Assembly (NCBI RefSeq): GCF_032108445.1
Contig: NZ_CP134876.1
Coordinates: 5,518,001 to 5,582,000, forward strand
Origin: Micromonospora halotolerans
GTDB taxonomy: Bacteria; Actinomycetota; Actinomycetes; Mycobacteriales; Micromonosporaceae
DNA length: 64,000 nt
Direction of reading: 5' to 3'
Below are positions 33,194 to 40,401 of this stretch, one piece after another. The notes below the pieces were generated by a model. The model saw only the letters and a list, made by a program, of their open reading frames with translations, had not been told where the DNA came from and did no database searches. Each line of letters starts with the position of its first letter. Within the stretch, counting starts at the first letter, position 1. The position numbers and the translations under genes were made by a program.

Positions 33194-33811
33194 ATGACCA
33201 CCGTTGACATGTGGTTCGACCCGCGCTGCCCGTGGGCCTGGAACGCCTCCCGCTGGCTGCTGGAGGTGGAGCGGGTCCGCGAGGTCCGGCTCCGCTTCCA
33301 CGTGATGAGCCTGTCGTTGCTCAACGAGGGGCGCGAGGGGTTGGAGGAGTGGTACCGGGAGTGGCTGAAGCCGGGCCTGGGGCCGGTCCGGGTCTGCGTG
33401 GCCGCCGCACAGAAGTGCGGCCCGGAGGTGCTGCGCGACCTCTACACGGCGCTGGGTGAGCGGATCCACCACGAGAGCGCCCCCATCGGCCGGGAGCTGT
33501 ACGTGGCCGCGTTGACCGAGGTCGGCCTGCCCGTCGACCTGGCCGACGCCGCGGACACCACCGACCACGACGAGGCCCTGCGGGCCAGCCACCAGGCCGG
33601 GCTGACCCCGGTCGGCGAGGACCTCGGCACGCCGACCATTCACGTCACCGGCGCCGACGGGCGGGTGAACGCCTTCTTCGGGCCGGTGGTGGCGCCCATC
33701 CCGCGCGGCGAGGACGCCGGCCGGCTCTGGGACGGGGTGCTGCTGGTCTCCGGCACCGACGGGTTCTTCGAGCTGAAGCGGGCGCGGACCCGCCGGCCGA
33801 TCGAGCGTTGA
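33194..33811 (+). CDS. DsbA-fold protein, Rv2466c (mycothiol-dependent nitroreductase) family, monothiol variant
   Basis: ATG 33194 gives 205 residues. The sequence follows the Mycobacterium tuberculosis Rv2466c family closely in motif order: 'WFDPRCPWAWNASRWLLEVE', 'HVMSLSLLNE', 'GERIHHE', 'SHQAGLTPVGEDLGTPTIHV', 'FFGPVVAPIPRGEDAGRLWD' and 'FFELKRTR'-like end. Rv2466c has a C-P-W-C centre as I recall it; here it is C-P-W-A, so only one thiol remains. It would use mycothiol for the second electron step. It is likely co-expressed with the MFS gene that overlaps its stop. Confidence 0.82.
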   Translation: MTTVDMWFDPRCPWAWNASRWLLEVERVREVRLRFHVMSLSLLNEGREGLEEWYREWLKPGLGPVRVCVAAAQKCGPEVLRDLYTALGERIHHESAPIGRELYVAALTEVGLPVDLADAADTTDHDEALRASHQAGLTPVGEDLGTPTIHVTGADGRVNAFFGPVVAPIPRGEDAGRLWDGVLLVSGTDGFFELKRARTRRPIER

Positions 33812-35037
33812 CCGTGTCCGGCCGCCTGCTGCCCGCGCCCGGCCCGGCCCGGACGCTCGCCCTGGCCCAGCTGGCCAACTCGGTCGGGGACGGCGCCTTC
33901 CTCGTCACCTCCGCGCTCTACTTCACGCAGGTGGTGGGCCTGTCACCCGGCCAGGTCGGGCTCGGGCTCTCCGCCGGCTGGGCGGTGGGCCTGCTGGCCG
34001 GCGTGCCGGCCGGTCACGCCGCCGACCGGCGCGACGCCCGCCGGGTCGCCGTCGGGCTGGCCGCCGCCACCGCGCTGGCGGTCGCCGCCTTCCTGCTGGT
34101 CCGCCAGCCCGTCGGGTTCGTCCTGGTGGCCTGCCTCTACGCCGGCTGCCAGACCGCGCTGGCGGCGGTGCGGCAGGCGCTGCTGGCCCGGCTGGTCGAG
34201 CCGGAACTGCGGACCGGGGTGCGGGCGCGGTTGCAGTCGGTGGCCAACGCCGGGCTCGGCCTGGGCGCGGCGCTCGGCGGCCTGGCGCTCTGGGCGCACA
34301 CCGCCGGGGCGTACCGGTCGGTGCTCCTGCTCGACGCGGCGGCCTTCCTGACCACCGCGGTGCTGCTGCGGCGGCTTCCCGCCCGGTCCGGCCCGGCGGC
34401 CCCGGCCGCGGCGGCCGGCGGGCGCCTCGCGGTGCTCCGGGACCGGCGGTACGCGCTGCTCACCGCGCTGAACGCGGTCCTCATGCTGTACCTGCCGCTG
34501 CTCAGTCTCGTACTGCCGCTCTGGGTGGCCCGGCGCACCGCGGCGCCGGCCTGGCTGGCGGCGGCCCTGCTGGTGGTCAACACGGCGGCGGTGATGCTCG
34601 CCCAGGTGCGGGTGGCCCGGCGGGTGACCGACCCGGCCGGCGCGGTGCGCGCGCTGCGCCGGGCGGGCGCGGCCATGGTCGTCGCCTGCGCGCTCTTCGC
34701 CCTGTCGGCCACCGCCGCCGGGCCGTGGCCGGCCGCGACGCTGCTGCTGCTCGGCGCGGGCGCCCAGGTGTACGCCGAGATGGCGCACGGCGCGGGCGCC
34801 TGGCAGCTCAGCTTCGACCTGGCCCCGGCCGACCGGCACGGCCTCTACCAGGGCTTCTTCGGGGTCGGGGTGCCGCTGGCCCGGATGCTCGGCCCGGTGC
34901 TGCTGACCTGGCTGATCGTCGAGGGGGGCGGGCCGGGCTGGCTGGCCTTCGCGGCCCTCTACGCCGCCGCGGCGGCCGCCATCGGGCCGGCGGTGCGGGG
35001 CGCGGGCCGACCCGCCCCGGCGCCGGCGGCCGGCTGA
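33808..35037 (+). CDS. MFS exporter
   Basis: Begins at TTG 33808 (overlapping the previous stop) or GTG 33814; about 409 residues. Twelve hydrophobic helices are visible with the cytoplasmic motif 'AGHAADRRDARRVAVG' after helix 2, as in DHA1/EntS-like exporters. There is a long Ala/Gly-rich C-terminal helix. The overlap with the Rv2466c-like gene implies joint expression, perhaps export linked to redox stress, though the substrate cannot be predicted. It converges with the SGNH hydrolase gene. Confidence 0.83.
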   Translation: MTVSGRLLPAPGPARTLALAQLANSVGDGAFLVTSALYFTQVVGLSPGQVGLGLSAGWAVGLLAGVPAGHAADRRDARRVAVGLAAATALAVAAFLLVRQPVGFVLVACLYAGCQTALAAVRQALLARLVEPELRTGVRARLQSVANAGLGLGAALGGLALWAHTAGAYRSVLLLDAAAFLTTAVLLRRLPARSGPAAPAAAAGGRLAVLRDRRYALLTALNAVLMLYLPLLSLVLPLWVARRTAAPAWLAAALLVVNTAAVMLAQVRVARRVTDPAGAVRALRRAGAAMVVACALFALSATAAGPWPAATLLLLGAGAQVYAEMAHGAGAWQLSFDLAPADRHGLYQGFFGVGVPLARMLGPVLLTWLIVEGGGPGWLAFAALYAAAAAAIGPAVRGAGRPAPAPAAG

Positions 35038-35045
35038 TCGGGCGC

Positions 35046-35822
35046 TCAGGACGCGGGCAGCTCCACCGGCAGCGGCACCGGCCGCTTCGCCACCCGGTCG
35101 TCGCCGGAGGAGCGACCGCGCAGGTGCCGGCCCAGCCAGGGCAGCAGGTGCCGCCGGGTCCAGGCCAGCTCGGCGCGGACCGCCTCCCGCCGGGGGCGGC
35201 GGGCGGCCACCGGCAGCGGGTGCGACCACGAGTCGTCGTACCCGGGCAGGCCGGCGGTGTGCGCGAGCGCCGCGGCGATCCGCTCGTGGCCGGCGGTGTT
35301 GACGTGCAGCCGGTCGTCGCTCCACAGTCGGGGGTCCGAGGCCACCGGGTGCGCGCCCAGGTCGACCAGGGTGGCGCCGGTCTCGGCGGTGGCCGCCCGG
35401 ACGGCGTCGTTGAGCGCCAGCACCCGGCCGCGCAGCGGGCGGGCCAGCGGCATCACCGGCGCCGGGTCGGGCAGGGTGAAGGTGAGCACCGTGGCGCCCT
35501 GGCCGACCAGCGCCCGCTGCATGGCGCGGACGTCCTCGACCACCCGGTCGGCGTCGAACGACGGTCGTAGCACGTCGTTCATGCCGGCCACCACGGTCGC
35601 CAGGTCGGGGGCCAGCTCCAGCGCCACCGGCAGCTGCTCGCTCCGGATCCGGGCGGTGGTGCGGCCGCGGATGGCGAGGTTGGCGTATTCGAGGCCGCCC
35701 TGCGCGCGGGCCACCGCGAGGGCGAACCGGTCGGCCCAGCCCCGGTAGCCGCCCGCCCCGTCCGGGTCGTCCAGGCCCTCGGTGGTGCTGTCGCCGATCG
35801 CCACGTACCGCCGCCACATCAT
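35046..35822 (-). CDS. SGNH/GDSL hydrolase
   Basis: A 258-residue cytoplasmic-looking protein without signal peptide. The four SGNH blocks are present: 'YVAIGDSTTEG' with the nucleophile Ser (block I), 'NLAIRGRTT' (block II), 'VVAGMNDVLRP' with Asn (block III) and 'SDDRLHVNTAGHE' with the Asp-x-x-His pair (block V). Such enzymes are esterases or lipases with broad substrates. A basic Arg-rich C-terminal stretch (about 215-245) follows the catalytic domain. It converges with the MFS gene and is divergent from the phosphotransferase-fold gene. Confidence 0.88.
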   Translation of the reverse strand: MMWRRYVAIGDSTTEGLDDPDGAGGYRGWADRFALAVARAQGGLEYANLAIRGRTTARIRSEQLPVALELAPDLATVVAGMNDVLRPSFDADRVVEDVRAMQRALVGQGATVLTFTLPDPAPVMPLARPLRGRVLALNDAVRAATAETGATLVDLGAHPVASDPRLWSDDRLHVNTAGHERIAAALAHTAGLPGYDDSWSHPLPVAARRPRREAVRAELAWTRRHLLPWLGRHLRGRSSGDDRVAKRPVPLPVELPAS

Positions 35823-35886
35823 GCGCGTCAGCCTACGAAATTCGCCGCGGTCGGTTTCGGGGACAGCGCCGTCGGGCCGCGGCCAC

Positions 35887-35892
35887 TAGCGT
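35887..35892 (+). promoter_or_regulatory. -10 element upstream of the phosphotransferase-fold gene
   Basis: TAGCGT lies ten bases before ATG 35903 with no ribosome binding site between, so the transcript is leaderless or nearly so. The same TAGCGT hexamer is used at 10173 and 41635 in this window. Confidence 0.45.
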
Positions 35893-35902
35893 GGTGCGGG
35901 AC

Positions 35903-36901
35903 ATGAGCCCGACCCAGCGCCACCTCGACCCGGATCAGGTCCGGCGCTACGTGGCGGCCTCGCTCGGCTCCGCGCCCGGGGTGACCGACTGCGGGCCGCT
36001 GACCGGCGGCGGGTTCGCCGCCGTCTGGTGGGTGACCCTCGACGACGGGCGGGCCGTGGCGCTCAAGGTGGGCCCGCCGCCGCACGTGCCGCTGCTGCGC
36101 TACGAGCGGGACATGATCGGCGCGGAGGCTCGCTACCTGCGGCTGGTCGCCGCGCGGGCGCCCGCCGTGCCCGTGCCGCCCCTGCTGCACCACGGCCGCG
36201 ACCCGGTGCTCGGCGACTGGCTGCTCAGCGGCCTGCTGCCCGGCCGCACCCTGTGGGACCTGACCCGGGCCGGCGCCGAGGTGGCCGGCGTCCGGGCCGA
36301 GTTCGGCCAGGCGCTGGCCACGCTGCACGGTGTCACCGGCGACCGCTTCGGCTACGACGGCGGCCGGGCCGCCGCCCCCACCTGGCGCGGCGCCTACTCG
36401 GCCATGCTCGATGACCTGCTCGCCGACGCGGCGGACTGGGCGGTGCCGCTGCCCATGCCGGCGGCCCGCATCCGCGAGCTGGTCGACCGGCACGCCGACG
36501 TCCTCGACGCGGTACGCCGCCCGGCGCTGCTGCACTTCGACGGCTGGGCCGGCAACGTCCTCGCCCTCGACGATCCCGACGGGACGCCCCGGCTCACCGG
36601 GCTGGTCGATGGCGAGCGCCACCTCTGGGGCGACCCGCTGCTGGACCTCGTGTCGCCGCTGCTGTTCCGGCGCGCCGAGGACGAGCCGGACGACCCCCTC
36701 GTGCGGGCCTACCGGGCGGCCGCGCCGTTCCCGTTGGACGCCGGTGCGCGCCGCCGGCTGGGGCTCTACCGGCTGCACCTCTACCTGCTGATGACCGTGG
36801 AGATGCCCAGCCGGGGCATCACGGCCGTGTCCGACCCGGGGCGGGTGGCCCGCCTCGCCGAGCTGCTCGACGCCGAACTGTCCGACCTGGACCGGCCCTG
36901 A
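35903..36901 (+). CDS. Aminoglycoside phosphotransferase (APH)-fold kinase
   Basis: 332 residues from ATG 35903 (GTGs at 35891 and 35894 are in frame but lie inside the -10 area). It has the APH/choline-kinase fold: N-lobe 'LTGGGFAAVWWVTLDDGRAVALKVG' with the ATP-binding Lys, the catalytic loop 'LLHFDGWAGNVLALDD' (an H-x-D-x-x-x-x-N pattern) and the metal-binding 'GLVDGERHLWGDPLLDLVS', where Asp-Gly-Glu replaces the usual Asp-x-Asp. Members phosphorylate antibiotics, sugars or small metabolites; the actual substrate is open. It converges with corA, four bases away. Confidence 0.83.
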   Translation: MSPTQRHLDPDQVRRYVAASLGSAPGVTDCGPLTGGGFAAVWWVTLDDGRAVALKVGPPPHVPLLRYERDMIGAEARYLRLVAARAPAVPVPPLLHHGRDPVLGDWLLSGLLPGRTLWDLTRAGAEVAGVRAEFGQALATLHGVTGDRFGYDGGRAAAPTWRGAYSAMLDDLLADAADWAVPLPMPAARIRELVDRHADVLDAVRRPALLHFDGWAGNVLALDDPDGTPRLTGLVDGERHLWGDPLLDLVSPLLFRRAEDEPDDPLVRAYRAAAPFPLDAGARRRLGLYRLHLYLLMTVEMPSRGITAVSDPGRVARLAELLDAELSDLDRP

Positions 36902-36905
36902 CCGT

Positions 36906-38018
36906 TCAGAGCCAGCCGGAGCGCCGGAACAGCCGGTGCAGGGTGACCGCGGCCGTCGCCATGAGCAGCAGCGCCCCCGCGTAGCCGTAGCGCCAGCCCA
37001 GCTCCGGCATGTGCGCGAAGTTCATCCCGTAGACGCCGGCCACCGCGGTCTGCGTCGCGGCGATCGCCGCCCAGGCCGCGATCTTGCGCATGTCGTTGTT
37101 CTGCTCGACGGCCAGCTGCGCCAGGCGGGACTGGAGGATCGAGTTGAGCAGGTCGTCGTACGAGCCGATGCGGTCCACCGCCCGGGTGAGCCGGCTCTCC
37201 ACGTCGGCGAACCAGCGGTGCAGCCCCGGCGGCGGGCCCTCGCCCCGCTGCTCCAGCAGCGCGCGCAGCGGTGCCTGCAACGGCAGCACCGCCCGCTTGA
37301 ACTCCACCACCTCCCGCTTGAGCTGGTAGATGTGCTGGATGTCGGCGTCCCGCTCGCGGGCGAAGACGGTCTCCTCGACGCGCTCCAGGTCCCGCTCCAG
37401 GTGCCCGGCGACCTCCAGGTAGAGATCGACCATCCGGGCGCAGACCGCGTACGCCACGGCCCATGGCCCCTCGGCCAGCAGGCCCGGCCGGCGCTGCACG
37501 TCCTCCCGCACCGGGGTCAGCGCGCCCGTCGCGCCGTGGCGGACGGTGAGCGCGAACCGGTCGCCGAGGAACACCATGACGTCGCCGGTGTCGATCACCT
37601 CGGAGGTGGCGGTCAGCTCGGTGTGCTCGACGTAGCCCGCCGTGCGCAGCACCAGCAGCGTCACGTCGCCGTGGCGCTGGACGGTGGGCCGGTGCCCGTC
37701 GGCGAGGGCCTGCGCCACGGCCAGCTCGTCCAGCCCGAAGGTCCGCCCGACCGCGGCCATCACGGCCGCGCCCGGCTCGTGCAGCCCGAGCCAGACGAAC
37801 GCCCGCCGGGTGCGGCGGGCCCGCTCGTACGCGTCGGCGTAGTGCGGGCGGCCCGGCTCCCGCCGGCCGGCCACGTAGATCGCGCAGTCCACCACGGCGT
37901 CCGGGTTGGCGCGGCGCGGCACCGGCCCGGTGGCCTCGTCGGCACGGCCGAGCAGGCGGGTCAGGAGGCCGGGTATCAGCCGCCCGCCCCACCGGGTCCG
38001 TGTCGCCGACCGGCCCAC
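36906..38018 (-). CDS. corA: CorA-family magnesium/divalent cation transporter
   Basis: GTG 38018 follows a GGAGGT site. The 370-residue protein has a large acidic/basic mixed N-terminal cytoplasmic domain ('FVWLGLHEPG', 'DVMVFLGDRFALTVRHG'), a long coiled stalk ('VFARERDADIQHIYQLKREV'), and two C-terminal membrane helices. The CorA signature Y-G-M-N-F is present at the end of the first helix ('VAGVYGMNFAHMPEL'). It should form a pentameric Mg/Co channel. It stands alone between a convergent kinase-fold gene and the sortase on the same strand. Confidence 0.92.
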   Translation of the reverse strand: MGRSATRTRWGGRLIPGLLTRLLGRADEATGPVPRRANPDAVVDCAIYVAGRREPGRPHYADAYERARRTRRAFVWLGLHEPGAAVMAAVGRTFGLDELAVAQALADGHRPTVQRHGDVTLLVLRTAGYVEHTELTATSEVIDTGDVMVFLGDRFALTVRHGATGALTPVREDVQRRPGLLAEGPWAVAYAVCARMVDLYLEVAGHLERDLERVEETVFARERDADIQHIYQLKREVVEFKRAVLPLQAPLRALLEQRGEGPPPGLHRWFADVESRLTRAVDRIGSYDDLLNSILQSRLAQLAVEQNNDMRKIAAWAAIAATQTAVAGVYGMNFAHMPELGWRYGYAGALLLMATAAVTLHRLFRRSGWL

Positions 38019-38092
38019 CGCACACCTCCGCCGCCCAGGAACCGACGGCCTACCGTACGGCCTTCCGGCCCTGCGGCGGTGTCCGGCCCGCG

Positions 38093-38743
38093 TCAGCGGG
38101 CGGCGGTGGCGAAGACCACGATGTTGTCCGGGTAGCTGCCGGTGCGCGGGTCGAACCGGCCGCCGCAGGTGATCAGCCGGAGGCGGGCCTCGGCGCCGCC
38201 GCCGTACACCCGCTCGGTGGGGAAACGCTCCTTCGGGTACGCGCCGACGCCGTCCACGGTGAACACCGCGACCCGGCCGTCGGCCCGGGTGACCTCGACG
38301 GTGTCGCCGGGGCGCAACCGCCCGAGGTCGAAGAACACGGCCGGACCGCGCAGCGAGTCGACGTGCCCGACCAGCACGGCGTTGCCGGCCTCGCCGGGGG
38401 TGGGGCCGCGGCGGTACCAGCCGGCGATCTCCGGATGGTCCAGCGGCGGCACCTCCAGCGCGCCGTTGGCGTCGGTGGCGACCGGGACGATGTCGGCGTC
38501 GACGCCGATCCGGGGAATGGCGACGCGGAGCGGCTCGGAGCGGGGGAGCACCGGGCCGGCCGCCCCGGAGCGCTCGACGGTCGGCGCGGCCGAGGCGCCC
38601 GGCTGGGGCGGGGGGTCCGAGGTGGTGCCCAGGCCGGCGGCGACCAGCCCGGCGCCGGTGGCGCCCGCGAGGGTGACCGCGGCGACGATGACGGCGGTGC
38701 GGGCTCTCGACCGCCCGTCCGCGGGGTGGCGCTGCGACGACAG
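38093..38743 (-). CDS. Class F-like sortase, apparently starting at CTG
   Basis: The catalytic domain (from about residue 65) has 'VGHVDSL' (His), 'LRLITCGG' (Cys) and 'FDPRTGSYPDN' (Arg), the sortase triad. The usual start codons would begin only at GTG 38551, losing the anchor. The frame stays open upstream to 38806 and encodes a basic N-terminus (SSQRHPADGRSRAR) and a membrane helix (TAVIVAAVTLAGATGAGLV), exactly what a sortase needs. No ATG, GTG or TTG exists there, but CTG 38743 sits six bases after GGAGGT (38755-38750). I therefore place the start at CTG, giving 216 residues. It is downstream of its likely substrate gene on the same strand. Confidence 0.82.
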   Translation of the reverse strand: MSSQRHPADGRSRARTAVIVAAVTLAGATGAGLVAAGLGTTSDPPPQPGASAAPTVERSGAAGPVLPRSEPLRVAIPRIGVDADIVPVATDANGALEVPPLDHPEIAGWYRRGPTPGEAGNAVLVGHVDSLRGPAVFFDLGRLRPGDTVEVTRADGRVAVFTVDGVGAYPKERFPTERVYGGGAEARLRLITCGGRFDPRTGSYPDNIVVFATAAR

Positions 38744-38828
38744 GGTCCCACCTCCGTCCGTCGTGGACGCGGTGCCCGCGCCGGTCGGACCGACGCGGGC
38801 ACCCGCTCAGGGATGGTGTGGCGGGCCG

Positions 38829-39314
38829 TCAGGCGACGGCGTTCGCGCGCCGGCGGCGGCGCACCATCACGTACGTCCCGCCGGCGACCGCCGCGGCGGC
38901 CAGCGCGCCGCCCGCGACCAGCACGCCGGTGTCGCCGTCCCGGCCGCCGGCGCCGGCCTGCGCGCCGCCGATCGGGGTGACGGTGAAGCTCGCCGTGCCG
39001 CCGTTGCTGCCGTCGCCGCAGGTGGCGGTGACCGTGTACGTGCCGAGCGTGAACCCGGCGGTGAAGAGTTCGGCGCTCAGCCCGCCGCCCGCCGCGGCCG
39101 TGGTGGATCTGACGTTCTGGTCCCGGTTCGGACCGGTGACGCGGAAGAGCGCGTCGCCCGCCTTCGGGTTGCACGTCGTGGTGAGCACGACGGTCCCGCC
39201 GACCGGGGTGGTGGCCGGTGAGACGGTGGTGTCCGCGAGGGCGGCGGCCGGGAGCAGCAGTGTGCCGAGGCCCACGCCGACCGCCGCCGAACCGAGAACT
39301 GTTTTTGCCTTCAT
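38829..39314 (-). CDS. Secreted, membrane-anchored surface protein, probable sortase partner
   Basis: 161 residues from ATG 39314 with a GAGGGAAG site. It has a Sec signal peptide (cleavage near 'AAALADTT', about residue 28), a compact beta domain with two Cys ('VVLTTTCNPKAGDALFRV' and 'YTVTATCGDGSNGG'), a Gly-rich spacer, a membrane helix (VLVAGGALAAAAVAGGTYV) and a basic tail RRRRRANAVA. This is the layout of a cell-wall sorted protein, but no LPxTG or LAxTG motif precedes the helix. The sortase gene follows 85 bases downstream on the same strand. Family unknown; expressed from its own upstream region. Confidence 0.78.
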   Translation of the reverse strand: MKAKTVLGSAAVGVGLGTLLLPAAALADTTVSPATTPVGGTVVLTTTCNPKAGDALFRVTGPNRDQNVRSTTAAAGGGLSAELFTAGFTLGTYTVTATCGDGSNGGTASFTVTPIGGAQAGAGGRDGDTGVLVAGGALAAAAVAGGTYVMVRRRRRANAVA

Positions 39315-39618
39315 CCGCGTCTTCCCTCACTTTTCGTCCGCTGTCTGCGTGGGACGTCGTTCGGGTGGCCAACTCCGTGACTAGCACCGGTGTGGCCAAC
39401 ACTAGGAGGGTTGCGGCGTTCACTCGGCGTAATTGAGAAATCTTCGTTGCCGTCACGTGTTCCCGGTCGCTCCCGGGTGCGGCGGACATGCCCGCCCAGC
39501 CCGGGCAAGCGGGCCGCGCGGGTCGTGCCGGCCTGCGTGCGACGTCCCGTCCCGACGGCGCCGGCGCGTCTGTCCGGTTCGGCCCCGCCTGCGCCGCTCG
39601 GCCCGGCCTGGGACGGCG
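39315..39618. other. 304-base intergenic region with a repeated GTGGCCAAC box
   Basis: The region lies between the surface-protein start and the response-regulator stop. GTGGCCAAC occurs at 39365-39373 and again at 39392-39400, 27 bases apart, each followed by an ACTAG a few bases on. This is upstream of the surface-protein gene and could be a tandem operator. The remaining stretch to 39618 shows no gene, no clear terminator and no RNA. Confidence 0.4.
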
Positions 39619-40287
39619 TCAGCGGGGCGGTGGCTCGGGACGGGCCAGGCCCACGTCGTAGGCGAAGACCACCGCCTGGATCCGGTCGCGCAGGCCGAGT
39701 TTGGTGAGGATGGCGGAGATGTGCGTCTTCACGGTGGCCGTGCTCAGGAACAACCGTTCGGCGATCTCCGCATTGGACAGTGCGCGCGCGGCGAGCGTCA
39801 GCACCTCCACCTCCCGGGCGGTGAGCGCGGCGAGCCGCCCCCGGTCGGCGGGCGCGCCGGGCAGCCGGTCGGCGAACCGGTCGAGCAGCCGGCGGGTCAC
39901 CGTCGGCGCCAGCAGCGCCTCGCCCCGGGCCACCACCCGCACCGCCTCGGCCAGGTCGGCCGGGCGGGTGTCCTTGAGCAGGAAGGCGCTCGCGCCGGCG
40001 CGCAACGCCGCGTACACGTGCTCATCGAGGTCGAAGGTGGTGAGCATGACCACCCGGGCGGGGTTGCCGCCGGACACCAGCTCCCGGGTGGCGGCGATGC
40101 CGTCCAGCCGCGGCATCCGCACGTCCATCAGCACCACGTCGGGGCGGGTCCGGTTCGCCACCGCCACCGCCTCGATGCCGTCGGCGGCCTCGCCGACGAC
40201 GGTCAGGTCGGGCCGGGCGTCGATGACCATGGCCAGCCCGGCACGAATCAGGTCCTGGTCGTCGGCGACCACCACACGCACCGTCAC
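39619..40287 (-). CDS. NarL/LuxR-family response regulator
   Basis: 222 residues from GTG 40287, whose GAGG ribosome binding site is supplied by the tandem repeat upstream. The receiver domain (1-120) has 'VVVADDQDLIRAG' (acidic pocket), 'PDVVLMDVRMP' with the phospho-accepting Asp, 'MLTTFD' (Thr) and 'LLKDT' (Lys). The HTH domain (about 145-210) reads 'LTAREVEVLTLAARALSNAEIAERL' and 'TVKTHISAILTKLGLRDRIQAVVFAY'. It forms a two-component pair with the histidine kinase whose gene ends 115 bases upstream. Targets are unknown; the divergent DUF6069-like membrane gene is a candidate. Confidence 0.93.
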   Translation of the reverse strand: MTVRVVVADDQDLIRAGLAMVIDARPDLTVVGEAADGIEAVAVANRTRPDVVLMDVRMPRLDGIAATRELVSGGNPARVVMLTTFDLDEHVYAALRAGASAFLLKDTRPADLAEAVRVVARGEALLAPTVTRRLLDRFADRLPGAPADRGRLAALTAREVEVLTLAARALSNAEIAERLFLSTATVKTHISAILTKLGLRDRIQAVVFAYDVGLARPEPPPR

Positions 40288-40401
40288 TGTGCTGCCTCGG
40301 TTCGCGACTGCGGGGCTCGCAGACCCGGCTCGCTCCTCGCGCTCACTGTGCTCCCTCGGTTCGCGACTGCGGGGCTCGCAGACCCGGCTCGCTCCTCGCG
40401 C
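40284..40401. repeat. 59-bp tandem repeat between kinase and response-regulator genes
   Basis: 40284-40342 and 40343-40401 are two adjoining 59-base copies with one mismatch, followed by a partial third start. On the minus strand each copy begins AGTGAGCGCGAGGAGCGAGC and ends just before the next; the copy at 40284-40342 provides the ribosome binding site and first codon region of the response regulator. I recall very similar sequence near many Micromonosporaceae genes, often read as an 'SARSEPGLRAPQSR' peptide, so it is probably a dispersed family repeat. Confidence 0.85.
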
